From: Bacteroidota bacterium
GTDB taxonomy: Bacteria > Bacteroidota > Bacteroidia > Chitinophagales > BACL12
Length of the DNA: 64,000 nt
Assembly: GCA_016718035.1 (NCBI GenBank)
Contig: JADKEK010000001.1
Coordinates: forward strand, 1,054,001-1,118,000
Reading direction: 5' to 3'
Part shown: positions 8,491 to 18,466 of the stretch, one piece after another
Position numbering within the stretch: the stretch's first letter is position 1
How the letters are laid out: every line of letters begins with the position of its first letter
Program-made: the position numbers and the translations under genes
Notes under the pieces: model-generated
The model's database searches: none
Seen by the model: only the letters and a program-made list of their open reading frames with translations
Told to the model about the DNA's origin: nothing

Positions 8491-9117
8491 ATGTCAGAAA
8501 ACACATCCAAAATATTGCTCACCGAGGCTCATTACCTGCCCCCGACAGCCTGGATGAAACTGATCAAAGACTATCCTGTTATTTGTTTTGACACATCTGC
8601 ACATTTTATAAAGGCCAGCTATCGCAACCGCTGCCATATTTTAAGCGCCAACGGTATATTGCCATTAAGTGTGCCACTTGTTCATGGTCGCGAACAACGC
8701 AATACCCTTGGAAATGTTAAAATCAGTTATGAAATGGCCTGGCAAAAAAATCACTGGATGACCCTCACAAGTGCTTATCGTCGGTCTGCTTATTTCGAAT
8801 ATTTTGAAGATATGGTTGCTCCGCTTTATCATACGCATTATGATACTTTAATGGAATTTAATTTGGCAGCATTAACAGTTGTATTTAAAATATTAGGGTT
8901 AAAACCGGAAATCCGTTTTACCAATGATTACATCGAACCCAATACGGCAGGATATGCTGACTTTCGGAATATGATTACACCAAAAAATAGCACGCCACTC
9001 GATTATACCTTCCAACCTTATAATCAGGTTTTTTCGGACCGCTTCCCTTTTATGGAAAATTTGAGTATTATTGATATGATTTTTAATAAAGGTAAATTTG
9101 ACCTTGCAGAAATATAA
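8491..9117 (+). CDS. WbqC-like family protein
   Basis: A 208-residue protein of the WbqC-like family, often found with polysaccharide genes. Family hallmarks are LTEAHYLPPTAWMKLI near the start, FIKASYRNRCHILSANG, LSVPLVHG and KNHWMTLTSAYRRSAYFEYFED. An in-frame TTG at 8464 exists, but ATG 8491 fits the family start. Six bases separate it from the serine hydrolase, so they form an operon. The biochemical function is unproven; enzymatic roles in sugar modification have been suggested for relatives. Confidence 0.85.
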   Translation: MSENTSKILLTEAHYLPPTAWMKLIKDYPVICFDTSAHFIKASYRNRCHILSANGILPLSVPLVHGREQRNTLGNVKISYEMAWQKNHWMTLTSAYRRSAYFEYFEDMVAPLYHTHYDTLMEFNLAALTVVFKILGLKPEIRFTNDYIEPNTAGYADFRNMITPKNSTPLDYTFQPYNQVFSDRFPFMENLSIIDMIFNKGKFDLAEI

Positions 9118-9123
9118 ATACTA

Positions 9124-10638
9124 ATGAAAAAAATTATTGTCGTTTTTCTTCTCCTCAATGGTTTGTTGCTCCATGCACAACAACCGGCATTTATTACTGA
9201 TAGTCTGGACAGCTATATTCAACGCGAAATGAAGCGCTGGCAAATTCCGGGTTTGGCTATTGCCATAGTTAAAGGTGATAAAGTTGTTGCAACCAAAGGG
9301 TATGGTGTTACCGATTTGGATACCAAACAAGCTGTGGATGCCAATACATTATTCATGATTGCCAGCAATTCAAAAGCATTCACAGGAACTTCACTGGCAT
9401 TACTGGAAAAAAACGGACAATTGAATTTAAATGATAAAGTGATTGATTATCTACCTTATTTTGCTATGCACGATCCGGCAATTACCAAAATGGTGACAGT
9501 TGAAGATGTATTATCACATCGTTTAGGTTTGGAAACATTTCAAGGCGATTTTGTAACATGGGATAGTGATTTGGGTAGAAAAAAATTAATTGAAAACTTT
9601 AAAAATAATATTCCTGTTTATGACTTTCGCGATACTTACGGATATTGTAATATGGGTTTTTTAGTTGCCGGTGAAGTAATTCACGCAGTAACCGACACCA
9701 CCTGGGATGATTATGTGCAATACCATTTTTTCAACCCTTTGCAAATGGAACGCAGCAGCACAACTCAAGCGGCATTATTAAAAGATAACAATAAATGTTC
9801 TCCTTATACCTATTTTGATGGTCGTATACAAAAAATTGATTACGACAATGTAGATAATATTGGACCTGCAGCAAGTATTAATTCCAGTGTGAATGATTTA
9901 TCACATTGGTTGTTGATGCAAGTAGGAAACGGTAATTACAAAGGCAAACAAATTATACCTGCTGATGTTATTCAAAACACCCGCTCACCAAGGTCTATTG
10001 CCGGTTCAGGCAGTTCGAGATTATATAAATCGCAACATTTTAATTTATACGGATTAGGTTGGTTTATAAAAGATTTAGATGGAAAAAAAACCTTATCACA
10101 CAGCGGTGGAGCTAACGGATTTGTAACCAATACTGTCATAATTCCGGAAGCACAATTAGGTGTAGTTGTGTTAACTAATACCGATGCCAATGGATTATAC
10201 GAGGCATTGTGCTATCAAATAATTGAATCCTATTTGAATTTACCTTACCGCAACTTATCGGAAATATATTATGGTTTTTATGCCCCTGGTTTTGAAGAAA
10301 CAAAACAACAAATGCAAAATTGGGAGAAAATAACCGGTAAAAATCCTTCGCCTGCTTTGGACTTATCAGCATATACCGGAACTTATCAAAACCCGGTTTA
10401 TGGTAATATCACCATAACTAAAGCCGACAAAGGATTGAGTATTTCTTTTGAGCATCACAGCCATTTAAAGGGTGTTTTAAAACCTGCAGGCAACAATCTT
10501 TTTATTTGTTATTATGACCCAATAAGCTGGGGAGTTAAAGAAATTCCATTTGTTGTTGAAGATGGCAAAGTTAAAAGTGTAACTATTACTATCAACGATT
10601 TTATCGATTTCTTACCGTATGAATTTACAAAGTTATAG
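9124..10638 (+). CDS. Serine hydrolase, class C beta-lactamase/PBP4-like
   Basis: A 504-residue exported enzyme: signal peptide MKKIIVVFLLLNGLLLHA, then a beta-lactamase fold. The nucleophile motif is S81-N-S-K84 (SxxK), the second element YGYCN replaces the usual YxN with Tyr-Cys-Asn, and the KTG-equivalent is HSGG near residue 330. The C-terminal 120 residues resemble the DUF3471-type tail common in these esterase/peptidase relatives. Substrate unknown (D-amino acid peptides, esters or beta-lactams). Second gene of a WbqC-hydrolase-2H operon, 2 bases before the next ATG. Confidence 0.88.
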   Translation: MKKIIVVFLLLNGLLLHAQQPAFITDSLDSYIQREMKRWQIPGLAIAIVKGDKVVATKGYGVTDLDTKQAVDANTLFMIASNSKAFTGTSLALLEKNGQLNLNDKVIDYLPYFAMHDPAITKMVTVEDVLSHRLGLETFQGDFVTWDSDLGRKKLIENFKNNIPVYDFRDTYGYCNMGFLVAGEVIHAVTDTTWDDYVQYHFFNPLQMERSSTTQAALLKDNNKCSPYTYFDGRIQKIDYDNVDNIGPAASINSSVNDLSHWLLMQVGNGNYKGKQIIPADVIQNTRSPRSIAGSGSSRLYKSQHFNLYGLGWFIKDLDGKKTLSHSGGANGFVTNTVIIPEAQLGVVVLTNTDANGLYEALCYQIIESYLNLPYRNLSEIYYGFYAPGFEETKQQMQNWEKITGKNPSPALDLSAYTGTYQNPVYGNITITKADKGLSISFEHHSHLKGVLKPAGNNLFICYYDPISWGVKEIPFVVEDGKVKSVTITINDFIDFLPYEFTKL

Positions 10639-10640
10639 GA

Positions 10641-11216
10641 ATGGATGAGGTTTATGCAGCAGTAATTGTTCCCACAAATGAAATTGTGGAAACCGTAAAA
10701 ATTTTCAAGCAGGGATTGGAGTCCGTAGTTGGCAAATTCCCTGCTGCGAATGCTGACCCTGCTATTATTTTATTTGCTGCAATGGCTGATGAAACACGTG
10801 CTGCTTTGTTAGAAAAAAAATTGGTGACGATTTGTAGAAATCAACTCCCATTTACCGTGCAGCTCGACAACTTTGGTGAGTTTTATAATAATAAAACAGT
10901 TTTTGTAGATATAGATGAATCATCAAAACAAACAATAACTGCATTTCGAAAAAAATTATCTGCTGAAATTAAATTAAGCAGGTATGATGAATTAGTGGAT
11001 TTTAATGTAGGCAAAACACCGCATATCACTATTGCACGCGGTTTGGTTGAAGACCAATATAAAGTGGCCAGAAAATATTTTACCGGTCGCAATTACACTG
11101 CTGCTTTTGAATGTAATTGTTTGGTCTGGAAAAAACTCATTAAAACTTCCACATCTGCATATTATACGCCTATCCGGACTTTTGAATTTGCTAATAAAAA
11201 TTTGAGTTTATTTTAA
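10641..11216 (+). CDS. 2H phosphoesterase-like protein with degenerate first motif
   Basis: A 191-residue cytoplasmic protein with the shape of LigT/2'-5' RNA ligase-like 2H phosphoesterases. The second catalytic motif is intact (PHITIARGL), but the place where the first HxT/S should be reads PAIILFAAM, without a His. The enzyme may therefore be inactive or altered. It starts 2 bases after the serine hydrolase stop, so it is translationally coupled. Assignment rests on the single motif and overall length and is moderately uncertain. Confidence 0.6.
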   Translation: MDEVYAAVIVPTNEIVETVKIFKQGLESVVGKFPAANADPAIILFAAMADETRAALLEKKLVTICRNQLPFTVQLDNFGEFYNNKTVFVDIDESSKQTITAFRKKLSAEIKLSRYDELVDFNVGKTPHITIARGLVEDQYKVARKYFTGRNYTAAFECNCLVWKKLIKTSTSAYYTPIRTFEFANKNLSLF

Positions 11217-11253
11217 TTTCCTATACTTATTATAGATTGAAATGATTAGCGAA

Positions 11254-12795
11254 TTATTTAGCCGCTATCGCCACTGCTATGCGCATGCCATCCATAGCTG
11301 CGCTTACAATACCACCTGCGTATCCGGCACCTTCTCCACAAGGATATAAACCCTGAATTTGAATATGCTCGAATGTTTCCGCATTTCTGGGAATTTTAAC
11401 CGGTGATGACGTTCTGGATTCAGGTGCAACCAAAACTGCTTCGTTGGTGAAATAACTGGGTTTACTTTTTTTAATTTGTAATAAAGCTTCGCGAATATGT
11501 TCAGCGACAAATGCAGGTAACACTTCTTTTAATGCGATTGGAACAATTCCGGGTTGATAGGAACAATCAGGCAATGCATTAGAAACTACATTCGATGTAA
11601 AATCTACCAAACGCTGAGCAGGTGCTTGTTGTTTTCCTCCGGCAGCGGCAAAACATAATTGTTCAGTCTGCTGCTGAAATGCCATAGCAGCAAGCGGTCC
11701 CATTTTTTTAAATGTTTGTGTATCCTCCAATGTAATACTCACCACAAATCCGGAGTTAGCAAAAGGATTATTACGTTTGCTTGGGCTCCAGCCATTGGTG
11801 ACCACCTCACCCGGAGCAGTAGCACATGGTGCAATAATACCACCGGGGCACATACAAAATGAATATACGCCTCTCCCCTGCACTTGTTGCACCAGACTAT
11901 AGGATGAAGGAGGTAAAAGTGGACCACGCACTTCACAGTGATATTGCATTTTATCTATCACTTGTTGTGGATGTTCAATACGCACACCTAAAGCAAAAGG
12001 TTTTGCTTCAATCAGGATATTATTGCGATGTAATAATTCAAAAATATCACGAGCAGAATGTCCTGTTGCTAATATTATTTTATCACAATCATATGTAGTT
12101 GTGCCATTTAATTCAACACCGGTAATTTTATTAAAAGCAGTAAAAAAATTAGTCACCTTATGATTAAAATGCACTTCCCCACCTGCTTCAATAATAGTGG
12201 TGCGTATTTGTTCAATAATTTTTGGCAATTTATTGGTCCCGATATGCGGATGTGCCTCAATTAATATTTCAGGACTTGCACCGAAGCGAACAAACAATTC
12301 CAATACTTTACGAATATTACCACGTTTATCGGAACGCGTATATAATTTTCCATCGCTATAAGTGCCTGCTCCTCCTTCTCCAAAACAATAATTACTTTCT
12401 CCGTTAACTATACCTTGTTTATTGATAGCAGCTAAGTCGAAACGGCGCTCCCGCACGTCTTTCCCACGCTCAAAAATGATGGGTTTTAAACCCTGTTCCA
12501 ATAGTTCTAATGCTGCAAATAATCCTGCAGGACCCGCGCCAATTATAACAACAGGTTTAGCATTTTTCACATTCGGATATTGCGGAATATCCCAATGTTG
12601 CACATGAATTTTTTCTGTGCTGTATTTCACCCGCAAATTTATTTTCACCTGTTTTGAGCGGGCATCAATTGAACGTTTAATAATTTCACAAAAAATTGTA
12701 TCGGGCAAACCAACTTGTTTTGCAACTACTTTTTTTACTGTGGACATATCAGCAGCAATTTCAGGAGTTACAATTAAGTCGATTATTTTTTCCAT
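11254..12795 (-). CDS. FAD-dependent dehydrogenase (COG2509-type)
   Basis: A 513-residue oxidoreductase. After an about 80-residue N-terminal domain comes the dinucleotide-binding VVIIGAGPAGLFAALELLEQG with FERGKDVRERR, then GEGGAGTYSDGKLYTR. ILATGHSARDIFELL and a C-terminal YPCGEGAGYAGGIVSAAMDG complete the FAD site, the layout of the uncharacterised FAD-dependent dehydrogenase family. The physiological substrate is unknown. It lies 8 bases downstream of bioF on the same strand, so it may share its transcript, but no direct biotin role is known. Confidence 0.88.
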   Translation of the reverse strand: MEKIIDLIVTPEIAADMSTVKKVVAKQVGLPDTIFCEIIKRSIDARSKQVKINLRVKYSTEKIHVQHWDIPQYPNVKNAKPVVIIGAGPAGLFAALELLEQGLKPIIFERGKDVRERRFDLAAINKQGIVNGESNYCFGEGGAGTYSDGKLYTRSDKRGNIRKVLELFVRFGASPEILIEAHPHIGTNKLPKIIEQIRTTIIEAGGEVHFNHKVTNFFTAFNKITGVELNGTTTYDCDKIILATGHSARDIFELLHRNNILIEAKPFALGVRIEHPQQVIDKMQYHCEVRGPLLPPSSYSLVQQVQGRGVYSFCMCPGGIIAPCATAPGEVVTNGWSPSKRNNPFANSGFVVSITLEDTQTFKKMGPLAAMAFQQQTEQLCFAAAGGKQQAPAQRLVDFTSNVVSNALPDCSYQPGIVPIALKEVLPAFVAEHIREALLQIKKSKPSYFTNEAVLVAPESRTSSPVKIPRNAETFEHIQIQGLYPCGEGAGYAGGIVSAAMDGMRIAVAIAAK

Positions 12796-12803
12796 GGTGT
12801 TGA

Positions 12804-13952
12804 TTATGCTGTAGTGTCGGATTGAATTATCCCTGTAATTTGTTCCAATAATTTTACAAATCGCTCAATTTCCAATTCGGTATTAAAACTATGTAAACAA
12901 ATGCGCAATCGCTCTTTCCCTTCGGGCACTGTGGGCGATAATACCGGCCTGACATCATAGCCTGCGTTTTGTATATATTTTGCAGCTAATTTCACCGAAT
13001 CGTTTCCGGGAATAATAATACTAAATATTGCAGAGCCACTCGGCAACATTTGAATATGTTTAAATCGGGAAATCAGGAATGTAAAATGTTGGATATTTTT
13101 GTTTAATGTAGCTATCGACTCGTGTTGACCGGCCAATAAAGTATATGCTTTTTTCACCGCTAAAACCTGCAAATAATTAGGTGCAGTGGTATAAATAAAT
13201 GGTTTACAAAAATTTATTAGATATTGCCTCAAAACCTCATCGCCCATTACAACTGCGCCATTATTGCCTATTGCTTTTCCAAAGGTATGTACGCGTGCAA
13301 AAATATCATTTTGTAATGCTAAATGTTGCGCTAAACCTTGCCCCTTGTTTCCAATTACACCTGTTGCATGCGCTTCATCTAAAATAATAGCTGCATTAAA
13401 TGTTTTGGCAATTGAGACAATTTCTTTTAGCGGACAACAATCCCCATCCATGGAATAAACCGATTCAATTACAATAAATTTTTCGCCTTTTGCTTTCTGC
13501 AATTTATTGGTCAGCGCTGCCGTATCGTTATGGGCAAATGAGAATGCAGTTGCAGCTGATAGTCGAATGCCTTCACGCAATGAAGCGTGACAAAGTTCAT
13601 CATAAATGATTGTATCATGTCGAGATACAACCGAAGCAATTAATCCGGCATTAGCTTCAAACCCACTGTTAAAAAACAAAGCAGCAGGTGCTTGATGAAA
13701 ATTAGCTATTTCGTTTTCTACTTTTTCAATCAATGAGTAATTGCCTTTCAATAATCGCGAACCGGTAGAACCAATTTTTCGCAACTTAGGCAATTCCTGC
13801 AATAAATAATCATGTATTTCGGCATTTTGGGCAAAACCCAGGTAGTCGTTAGAACAGAAGTCTACCAGATTATTCGTGACAGTTAATTCGCGCAGTGCAT
13901 TTTCATGCCGGCGTTTTAAAATTGCATTATTCAACCGCTCTTGTATCGACAT
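12804..13952 (-). CDS. bioF: 8-amino-7-oxononanoate synthase (alpha-oxoamine synthase family)
   Basis: PLP enzyme joining L-alanine and pimeloyl-ACP/CoA to give KAPA, an early step of biotin synthesis. The 382-residue protein shows FCSNDYLGFAQN, GSTGSRLLKGN, FNSGFEANAGL, DEAHATGVIGNKGQGL and HTFGKAIGNNGAV (PLP Lys), the standard order of the family. The related enzymes KBL and ALAS have the same fold, but the adjacent bioB on the same strand 80 bases upstream favours BioF. No bioA, bioC or bioD is seen in the window. Confidence 0.87.
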   Translation of the reverse strand: MSIQERLNNAILKRRHENALRELTVTNNLVDFCSNDYLGFAQNAEIHDYLLQELPKLRKIGSTGSRLLKGNYSLIEKVENEIANFHQAPAALFFNSGFEANAGLIASVVSRHDTIIYDELCHASLREGIRLSAATAFSFAHNDTAALTNKLQKAKGEKFIVIESVYSMDGDCCPLKEIVSIAKTFNAAIILDEAHATGVIGNKGQGLAQHLALQNDIFARVHTFGKAIGNNGAVVMGDEVLRQYLINFCKPFIYTTAPNYLQVLAVKKAYTLLAGQHESIATLNKNIQHFTFLISRFKHIQMLPSGSAIFSIIIPGNDSVKLAAKYIQNAGYDVRPVLSPTVPEGKERLRICLHSFNTELEIERFVKLLEQITGIIQSDTTA

Positions 13953-14032
13953 ATTTTTTTACGGTTAATTGCTGCGAATAAATAAACAACTAAATTGGAA
14001 TAAAAAATGAGACAAACATCGTTGCAACGGGT

Positions 14033-15004
14033 TTACACCAATACTTCTTTATAAGCCTCACGCGGTTTTAATCCCAATAATTCAAACATCGCTTTATCTT
14101 CGTTAACATCAGGGTTTGGAGTGGTTAATAATTTTTCACCTGCAAAAATGGAATTGGCTCCGGCCATAAAACACAAAGCCTGCTCTTCCACACTCATTTC
14201 ATTTCTTCCTGCACTTAAACGAACCATTGCTCCCGGCATAATTATTCTTGCCGTTGCAATCATTCTTATCATCTCCCAAACGCTCACACGTGTATTATTT
14301 TCTAAAGGTGTTCCTTTTACAGGCACTAATGCATTTACAGGAACTGATTCAGGGTGTTTTTTCATCGTAGCCAACGTATGTAACATAGCAACTCTGTCCG
14401 CCTGCGATTCGCCTAATCCGATTATTCCACCGCTACAAACTGAAATATCAGCATTGGACACATTTTCAATCGTTTTTAAGCGATCACCATAGTTGCGCGT
14501 AGAAATAATTTCTTCATAATATTCCTCGCCGGTATCTAAATTGTGGTTGTAAGCATACAAACCGGCATCTTTTAACTTTTTAGCCTGGTCTTCGGTTAAC
14601 ATACCTAAGGTACAACATACTTCCAACCCAATATTTGAAACCCCTTTCACCATTTCGAGCACATTGTCGAAATCCTCATTATCCTTAATATTTCTCCAGG
14701 CAGCACCCATACAAAAACGAGTAGACCCATTTTCTTTGGCTATTAACGCCTTGGTGAGTACTTCATCATATCCTAACAAATTGTGGCGTTCCACTTCTGT
14801 ATGGTAGCGGGAAGCCTGAGGGCAATAAGCACAATCCTCAGGGCAACCACCGGTTTTTACCGATAACAAGGTACAAACCTGAACCTCACCTGTAGCCTGA
14901 AACTTGCGATGTACAACACTTGCGCGATACATCAATTCCATTATTGGCAGGTTAAAAATTGCTGCTACTTCCTCTTTTGTCCAGTCGTTGCGTATCTCTC
15001 CCAT
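14033..15004 (-). CDS. bioB: Biotin synthase
   Basis: Radical SAM enzyme inserting sulfur into dethiobiotin. The CxxxCxYC cluster motif appears as CPEDCAYC, followed by SRYHTEVERHN, FCMGAAWR, CCTLGML, YNHNLDTG (2Fe-2S ligand region) and RLSAGRNEM. The open frame extends upstream to 15061, but ATG 15004 (MGEIRNDWTK) matches the family start; ATG 15010 is the only nearby alternative. It lies upstream of bioF with an 80-base gap and is divergent from the small exported protein. Confidence 0.95.
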   Translation of the reverse strand: MGEIRNDWTKEEVAAIFNLPIMELMYRASVVHRKFQATGEVQVCTLLSVKTGGCPEDCAYCPQASRYHTEVERHNLLGYDEVLTKALIAKENGSTRFCMGAAWRNIKDNEDFDNVLEMVKGVSNIGLEVCCTLGMLTEDQAKKLKDAGLYAYNHNLDTGEEYYEEIISTRNYGDRLKTIENVSNADISVCSGGIIGLGESQADRVAMLHTLATMKKHPESVPVNALVPVKGTPLENNTRVSVWEMIRMIATARIIMPGAMVRLSAGRNEMSVEEQALCFMAGANSIFAGEKLLTTPNPDVNEDKAMFELLGLKPREAYKEVLV

Positions 15005-15183
15005 TAACATATTTTTTGGGCAAAATTCGTAATTTTGGAGCAAACTTTTACAATATGGCATTTATGCACCGATTTGACTATAAACAAAGCATTTGGTTTA
15101 CTGATTATAGTATTGTTAAGCAGCGCTGCTATCAACCGCAAAAACAAAGCGGCAAGTAATGCTCCCTCTGAAGATGTAAAAAA

Positions 15184-15474
15184 ATGGATGCCATGCTCCT
15201 TTCTGATTTAAAGCAGCAGGAAATTACAATTGATGAGCATACTCAATGTTTAATGGAATGCGCATCCATTAAAGAAACTGAACTCCGTGCATTATTTGAT
15301 ATTGATAATGTAAATTACAGTAAATGCGATGCAGGAAACTGCCACTTAACTTCATACACCATTGAAGGCAAACTGGACAATGGCAAAGCTGTTAGTTTTA
15401 AATTAGATTCTGGTGAAGAAGGCAATCAATTACGAGCTTTAAATATTACCGAAGCGGACTGCAATTGCAGTTAA
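15184..15474 (+). CDS. Small Cys-rich protein, N-terminus in another frame
   Basis: The 96-residue open frame (five Cys in CLMEC, CDAGNC and DCNCS positions) has no recognised family. Upstream, a different frame from TTG 15074 encodes a typical signal/anchor segment (AFGLLIIVLLSSAAIN) and runs into an A7 run at 15178-15184. A -1 shift there (codons A AAA AAA) joins the two into an about 133-residue exported protein. The join could be a homopolymer consensus error or a genuine slippery site. It is convergent with the UbiA gene, overlapping 4 bases. Confidence 0.5.
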   Translation: MDAMLLSDLKQQEITIDEHTQCLMECASIKETELRALFDIDNVNYSKCDAGNCHLTSYTIEGKLDNGKAVSFKLDSGEEGNQLRALNITEADCNCS

Positions 15475-16342
15475 TTTAATGCAAACACTATCACTAAAAG
15501 TGATTGGATGATGAGCATACCATCTATCAATCCAAAATATAAATAATTATCTGCTTTTTTACGGGAGAGGTAAATACTCCAACTACTTAACAACGTGGTT
15601 ATACACAAGGGCAGACTAAAATCTTGTGCGGAAGTAGTGAGCTGTTGCATCACAACATATAATAGGGTGCTCAACAGCAGGGACAAAAACGATAAATTAT
15701 AACTTTTTTGAATACCAATTATAGCAGGAATTGTTTTCACCTGGTGTTGCGCATCTATTGTCAAATCTTTAATATCGAAAGGAAGTGTAATGCCAAAAAT
15801 AAATAAGTAATGGGCAAAAAATAATAGTATGACATCACCTGAAACAATAGGGAGTTCGCTATTTGTAGCAGGTAAAAAACTGCCAATAAATGCCCACACA
15901 AATGCAATCATAAAAATTTTAGTCACCCCAATATCTCGTAGTCGAAAATGTTTTTACCAAAACGAATTGGAATTCCATACAACAAAGAAATTATTCCCGG
16001 GAAAAACAATAATACTTGTATTGATCTCGGCAACATTAAATAGGTAACAACTGTAATTAAAAATGTAATTACAGTAAGTACTTGCATTAGGAATAAATTG
16101 CGTGTAAAAAAGTCCCATCGTTTTTCAGGTGCATATTCCTTAATACGCGAAACAGCTGCAACTCGAATAAGTAAATAAACAAACATAGTGGCGGCTCCAC
16201 TTAGTAGTAACAACACATCCAATTTGGGTGTTTGATGTAAAAGGTAATAACCCTCGTAGGTAAACAATGCAGCGCCAATACCAATATACAAATTACTGAA
16301 TAACAGCCAGTTAATGATATGATGTAGTATAGGCTTCAGGAT
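15471..16342 (-). pseudogene. UbiA-family prenyltransferase, interrupted by a frameshift
   Basis: Two adjacent frames together encode one multi-helix membrane protein of UbiA type. The upstream frame (to 15923) ends FDYEILG and the downstream one (from 15926) continues VTKIFMIAFVWAF; inserting one G into the G4 run at 15926-15929 makes them continuous. The second aspartate motif is DIKDLTID; the N-terminal part has YGIPIRFG before the join. The 5' end is unclear: no ATG is present, the open frame reaches about 16342, and the first TTG is at 16291. It probably encodes a working enzyme hidden by a consensus error. Substrate unknown. Confidence 0.7.
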
Positions 16343-16375
16343 TTTATAGTATTTTCACACAAAATTAATTAAAAG

Positions 16376-17542
16376 GTGCAGGTAATTTTACAAAAAGGCA
16401 AAGGGCGCCGTGTTGAAAATGGTCACCCTTGGGTATACGGCAATGAAATTGATAAAATTGAAGGCAATCCCCAAACGGGAGATATTGTTGAAGTGTATAA
16501 TTTCAGAAATGAATTTATTGGCAAGGGGTACATCAATCAACTTTCCCAAATTACTGTGCGTTTGCTTACCCGTGATAAATCAGAAAACATTGATAAATCC
16601 TTTTTTCGGGAGCGATTATTAACTTGTAAAACCTACCGAACAACTTTAAACTATATTGAAAATTATCGATTAGTATTTGGAGAAGCAGATTTTTTACCTG
16701 CATTGGTTATTGATAAATTTAATGATGTGTATGTCATACAAACATTAAGTGCGGGAATGGATCGTTGGAAAAAAATCATTACTGAAATTTTGATGGAAGA
16801 TTTTGGCGCATCAGGAGTATATGAACGCAACGATGTGCCTGTCCGTAAATTGGAAGGATTGGAAGAAATAAAAGGATTTTTATCTCCCGTAACTGCAACA
16901 CAATTTGTCATCAACGAAAAAGGCGTTAATTTTTTTCTAGATATAGAAAATGGTCAGAAAACAGGATTTTTCCTCGACCAAAAAGAAAACCGGATGGCTA
17001 TTCAACAAATAGTAAAGGACAAAACGGTATTAGATTGTTTTACCTATACCGGTTCTTTTGCATTATTTGCAGCCTATTATGGTGCCAAACATGTAACAGC
17101 CTTAGATATTTCAGCAGATGCTATAGCATTGGCAAATAAAAATATCGGATTAAACGATTTTACTAATATTACTACTATTTGCGAAAATGCTTTTGATGTT
17201 TTACCTGTTTGGGCAAAAGAAGGAAAACAATTTGATGTGGTAATTCTGGACCCGCCTGCATTTACAAAAAACAGAAAAGGGATTGAAAATGCGGTTAAAG
17301 GATATAAAGAAATTAATCTCCGCGGAATGAAACTCGTAAAACCCGGTGGATTTTTAGTCACTTACAGTTGTTCGCATTTTATGGATGTGAATTTATTTTA
17401 TGACACCATTGCATCAGCAGCCACAGATGCCAAACGCACAGTTCGTGAAGTGCAATTTTTAACACAATCGAAAGACCATCCAATTGTGTGGGGCGTTGAG
17501 GAAACGAACTATTTAAAAGGACTGGTGTTACAGATATTATAA
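16376..17542 (+). CDS. rlmI: Class I SAM-dependent rRNA methyltransferase, RlmI-type
   Basis: A 388-residue 23S rRNA m5C-type methyltransferase. An N-terminal PUA domain (VILQKGKGRRVENGHPWVYGNEI) is followed by a linking region and a Rossmann methyltransferase: FFLDQKENR, VLDCFTYTGSFALFAA, VTALDISADAIALANKN and VVILDPPAFTKNR, then YSCSHFM. These match COG1092 (RlmI/RlmK) proteins. The start is GTG 16376, as no ATG fits. It is divergent from the UbiA gene. The exact nucleotide modified in this organism is inferred from E. coli RlmI. Confidence 0.88.
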   Translation: MQVILQKGKGRRVENGHPWVYGNEIDKIEGNPQTGDIVEVYNFRNEFIGKGYINQLSQITVRLLTRDKSENIDKSFFRERLLTCKTYRTTLNYIENYRLVFGEADFLPALVIDKFNDVYVIQTLSAGMDRWKKIITEILMEDFGASGVYERNDVPVRKLEGLEEIKGFLSPVTATQFVINEKGVNFFLDIENGQKTGFFLDQKENRMAIQQIVKDKTVLDCFTYTGSFALFAAYYGAKHVTALDISADAIALANKNIGLNDFTNITTICENAFDVLPVWAKEGKQFDVVILDPPAFTKNRKGIENAVKGYKEINLRGMKLVKPGGFLVTYSCSHFMDVNLFYDTIASAATDAKRTVREVQFLTQSKDHPIVWGVEETNYLKGLVLQIL

Positions 17543-17596
17543 CTGTGCTACAGTATTCGCTTTAACAATATTGAATTGTAACCTAAATTTATCATT

Positions 17597-18439
17597 ATGA
17601 AAAAATTATTACTACTAATTGCCCTTTCAGGCATAATTCAAATTGCGCAGGCTCAAACTAAATCATGCTGCTCAGCTCCCGAACAATTTGCTTCTTTGTC
17701 GAGCGATATAACTTTTGTGAATAAACACGAAAATCCGGTTCCTTTCACCTATATCAGCGAAATGGGTGTTGCTGTAACTGTTATGTGTAATGATGGCACA
17801 ACGGCCAATGGTTATGCGCTAAAAGCTACCAATCCTTCCAATAAATTTTTGTTTGTGTTTCATGAATGGTGGGGATTAAATGATTATATCAAACAAACAA
17901 GTGAGCAATTATTTAAGGACTTAAACAGTGAAGTAAATATTATTGCAATTGATTTATACGACGGTAAAGTTGCGGCTGTACGCGATAGTGCAAAAGCTTA
18001 TATGAGTGCATTATCTCCCGAAAGAGCCAATGTGATTATTGATGGATTTCTTACGCATGTTGGTGATAGTGCTCAAATTGCAACTATCGGCTGGTGTATG
18101 GGTGGTGGATATTCCATGCAGGCTAGTTTACAATTGCAACAACAAGCATTAGGATGTGTGATGTATTATGGCATGCCTGAATCAAATACGGAGCGATTAA
18201 AAACTTTACAAGCTGATGTATTAATGATTTGGCCTAATCAGGATAAATGGATTAATAAAGAAGTTGTGGATACATTCAAAGCGAATATGGTTTCTCTCGA
18301 TAAAAAATTGTTTGTAGAAGAATATAATGCCGATCATGCATTTGCTAATCCAAGTAATCCCAAATTTGATAATGAAGCAGCTACCAACGCGAATAATAAA
18401 GCACTCATATTTTTAAAATCCAAATTCGGTATTAACTAA
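17597..18439 (+). CDS. Dienelactone hydrolase family protein, exported
   Basis: A 280-residue alpha/beta hydrolase with a signal peptide (MKKLLLLIALSGIIQIAQAQ). The DLH signature is complete: oxyanion/Glu region VFHEWWGLNDYIKQ, nucleophile Cys in IGWCMGGGYSMQ, Asp in the WPNQDKWIN area and His in NADHAFANP. A Cys nucleophile is normal for this family. An N-terminal SCCSAPEQF segment could bind metal or carry a lipid after processing. Likely periplasmic with an unknown ester or lactone substrate. Followed by a repeat array. Confidence 0.88.
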   Translation: MKKLLLLIALSGIIQIAQAQTKSCCSAPEQFASLSSDITFVNKHENPVPFTYISEMGVAVTVMCNDGTTANGYALKATNPSNKFLFVFHEWWGLNDYIKQTSEQLFKDLNSEVNIIAIDLYDGKVAAVRDSAKAYMSALSPERANVIIDGFLTHVGDSAQIATIGWCMGGGYSMQASLQLQQQALGCVMYYGMPESNTERLKTLQADVLMIWPNQDKWINKEVVDTFKANMVSLDKKLFVEEYNADHAFANPSNPKFDNEAATNANNKALIFLKSKFGIN

Positions 18440-18466
18440 GTGATATTATTTCTATTAAAAACTTAA

